DNA of 64,000 nt. Origin: Prorocentrum cordatum. Taxonomy: Eukaryota; Sar; Dinophyceae; Prorocentrales; Prorocentraceae. Below the pieces are notes generated by a model. It saw only the letters and a list, made by a program, of their open reading frames with translations, made no database searches and was not told the origin of the DNA. Below, piece after piece: positions 62,395 through 64,000 of the stretch. Numbering within the stretch: the stretch's first letter is position 1; each line of letters opens with the position of its first letter. The stretch lies in the NCBI GenBank assembly GCA_963575745.1, contig CAUYUJ010019886.1:2501-66500 (forward strand), written 5' to 3'. The position numbers and the translations under genes were made by a program.

Positions 62395-62561
62395 GTTCAG
62401 CCCTGACCCGTACCTCTACCCTCCTCTCGTCTTCCCCTTCTTGGGCCTCCTGGGAGAGCCTCGTCGCCACCAATCGGCTTCGCCTCGACACGTCCTGGGC
62501 CTCCGGCAGAGGTCCGGGGAGCGCGGCACCGGTACTTTTTTTTTGCGTCTCCCCGGTGCAG
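62395..62561 (+). mobile_element. Introner-like element, family D copy with GT-AG ends
   Basis: It begins GTTCAGCCC and ends CCCCGGTGCAG; the interior matches intron 3 of the 43-kb gene. A second GT-AG segment at about 62251-62336 (GTACCCATACC...GCGGTACAG) shares the GTxCCCATACC start. Both may be introns upstream of the RCC1-repeat gene. Confidence 0.65.
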
Positions 62562-62892
62562 CGTCGCCGCCTTTTCCTCGCGGCATGGTCGTTGTGGCGT
62601 CGACGCTGCACGCGGCGTGGCAGGAGTGGGGCGGGGCGCGCATCCAGCGGTCGCCCTCGCCTTGGCGCCGCGCTCACTGCTCCTGAGGATGGGGCTCCCG
62701 CGCGGGCGCGGCGCGCAGTGTGTCTCTCGCCACTCCATCGACACGCGAGCGGACGAACGTGTCGCTCTCGCCCGCCTCGGCGCGGCGCGGCGCGCCTCTC
62801 GTCGCGCCTGCCGCTCGTGGCCCGAGCCACGTCGCAGCCCGCTCGCGCGACTCGCCTCGTCATCGAGCGGCCCCCCCGCTCGACTCTCGCGG

Positions 62893-63873
62893 ATGTTCGC
62901 CGCCGGAGACGACCACACGGTGCTGCTCAGGTCGAAGAAGGAACAAAAACACGAACATCATCTTGTGGCGCTCCGCGCAGATCTCTTGGATCCGCGCTGG
63001 GCCCCCCCTGGTGCGCTCCGCGCGCCAAAGAGGAGTGTCCAGCGCAGATCTAAGAAATCCGCGCGGAGAACCAAAGGTTTATGTTTATGTTTTTTCCCTT
63101 TTCCTAGTAGGAGCGATGGCACCGCGGTGGCCTGCGGCGAGAACCTTCGTGGTCAGTGCGACATTCCCGCGCTGGTCGCCGACTTGAGCTATCATCAAGT
63201 TGCCGCCGGAGGGGCACACACGGTGCTGGTCCAGAGCGACGGCACCGCGGTGGCCTGCGGCTGGAACGATTTTCTGCAGTGCGACCTTCCCGCGCTGGCC
63301 GCCGACCTGAGCTATTTGCAAGTTGCTGCCGGAGAAGCCTTCACGGTGCTGCTCAGGAGCGATGGCGCTGCGGTGGCTTGCGGCCGGAACTGTACGGGTC
63401 AGTGCGACCTCCCCCCGCTGGCCGCCGACCTGAGTTACACGCAAGTGGCTGCCGGGAAGGACCACACCGTTCTGCTCAGGAGTGATGGCATTGCGGTGGC
63501 CTGCGGCCAGAACGGTGACGGTCAGTGCGACCTCCCCGCGCTGGCTGCCGGCCTGAGCTACACGCAAGTTGCCGCCGCAAGGTGTCACACGGTCCTGCTC
63601 AGGAGCGATGGTGCCGCTGTGGCTTGCGGCCAGAGAGGTCAGAGACAGTGTGACATCCCCGCGCTGGTCCCCAACCTGAGCTATGATGGTGGCCTTCGGC
63701 GTGTGCCGCCGACCTGGGGCGCTCCCAGCGCAATCACACACGGGCCGAACGAGTCTTGTGGTGTTCTTGGCGCGTGGCCATTGTGTGGGTGTTTCGGGAC
63801 TCCCTGGAGTGTCGGTCAGCGTAGGCTCCAAGGAGATCAGAAGACTGAAATGAAGTGGACAAGGGTGGACTGA
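62893..63873 (+). CDS. RCC1-repeat protein, interrupted by an introner-like intron
   Basis: Repeats of about 41 residues follow the pattern SDGxAVACGxNxxGQCDLPALxADLSYxQVAAGxxHTVLLR; five are visible, the first split by the intron at 62931-63110. Without that intron the junction reads HTVLLRSDGTAVACG, exactly as between later repeats. RCC1-like repeats form beta-propellers, often in chromatin or GTPase-regulating proteins, but this short Cys-containing version is of unknown role. The ATG at 62893 is a candidate start; the frame is open upstream, and exons may precede it. After about 63685 the repeat pattern breaks at GATGGTGG, possibly a donor for another intron, so the C-terminus and the stop at 63873 are doubtful. 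Confidence 0.7.
   Translation: MFAAGDDHTVLLRSKKEQKHEHHLVALRADLLDPRWAPPGALRAPKRSVQRRSKKSARRTKGLCLCFFPFPSRSDGTAVACGENLRGQCDIPALVADLSYHQVAAGGAHTVLVQSDGTAVACGWNDFLQCDLPALAADLSYLQVAAGEAFTVLLRSDGAAVACGRNCTGQCDLPPLAADLSYTQVAAGKDHTVLLRSDGIAVACGQNGDGQCDLPALAAGLSYTQVAAARCHTVLLRSDGAAVACGQRGQRQCDIPALVPNLSYDGGLRRVPPTWGAPSAITHGPNESCGVLGAWPLCGCFGTPWSVGQRRLQGDQKTEMKWTRVD
62931..63110 (+). mobile_element. Intron of the RCC1-repeat gene: introner-like, family A
   Basis: GTCGAAGAAGG...CCTAGTAG, 180 bases, phase 2. It has the same inverted subterminal blocks as 31435-31638 (GGCGCTCCGCGCAGATCTCTTGGATCC against AGATCTAAGAAATCCGCGCGGAG). The frame happens to remain open through it. Confidence 0.85.
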
Positions 63874-64000
63874 AGTAGGCTGGACTGGAGTAGACTGAAC
63901 TGGACTGGGTGGACTCTGCTCCGCTCTGCTCTCCTCTACTCTACTCTGGCCGGCTCTATTCTAACATCTACCCTACTCCACTCTACTCCCCCCACCCTAC
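63686..64000. other. Right edge: possible intron start and CTCTACT repeat
   Basis: 63880-64000 is built of short CTGGACTGGAGTAGACTGAA- and CTCTACTCTAC-like units. No further gene is visible. Confidence 0.5.

Overview
The window looks like nuclear DNA of a dinoflagellate. Two copies of the dinoflagellate spliced leader (DinoSL) are present as genomic relics: a full-length one at 223-244 on the minus strand and a tandem full-plus-15-nt relic at 23099-23133. The sequence is GC-rich, dominated by retroelements, triplet microsatellites and short intron-like inverted-repeat elements, and has very few host exons. The high GC would suit a Prorocentrum-like genome, but that is a guess. There are no bacterial operons, CRISPR arrays, rRNA genes or recognisable tRNA genes.

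Layout. 1-244 is the 5' end of a trans-spliced, retroposed sequence running off the left edge on the minus strand. 245-2018 is pyrimidine/purine triplet DNA. 2014-12776 is a structurally complete Ty1/copia-type LTR retrotransposon on the minus strand: two 175-bp LTRs that read as identical, CCTTC target duplication, primer binding site, polypurine tract, gag, protease, integrase, a methyltransferase-like insert, RT, RNase H and an extra 817-residue ORF3. Its reading frames carry three in-frame stops and two -1 frame changes, the latter each at a canonical X XXY YYZ slippery heptamer. 13138-19400 is a LINE (ORF1 finger plus coiled coil; ORF2 endonuclease, RT, RNase H). 19399-23098 is compound CTC/CAC/CAT microsatellite. 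23099-30543 is a second LINE that starts with the tandem DinoSL relic and carries three in-phase 327-bp repeats ahead of its endonuclease. All three retroelements are bordered by (CTC)n tracts.

30.5-47.5 kb holds microsatellites, a cluster of short inverted-repeat intron-like elements (introner-like, at least five families) and one convincing host gene (43304-46572) whose three introns are such elements. One of those introns appears to use a GA-AG boundary. 37.2-38.1 kb and 39.5-40.5 kb hold possible exons of other genes. 47.5-62 kb is mostly satellites and minisatellites: a BamHI-rich array with a 573-bp higher-order repeat, an eight-copy dispersed array of a roughly 130-bp core, an 8-codon minisatellite and GGCCTCTTGGGG-type repeats. 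62.2-63.9 kb ends the window with an RCC1-repeat gene interrupted by another introner-like element.

No computation was run. Coordinates of ORFs and repeats were read directly; domain assignments rest on motif recognition; repeat identities are by eye.
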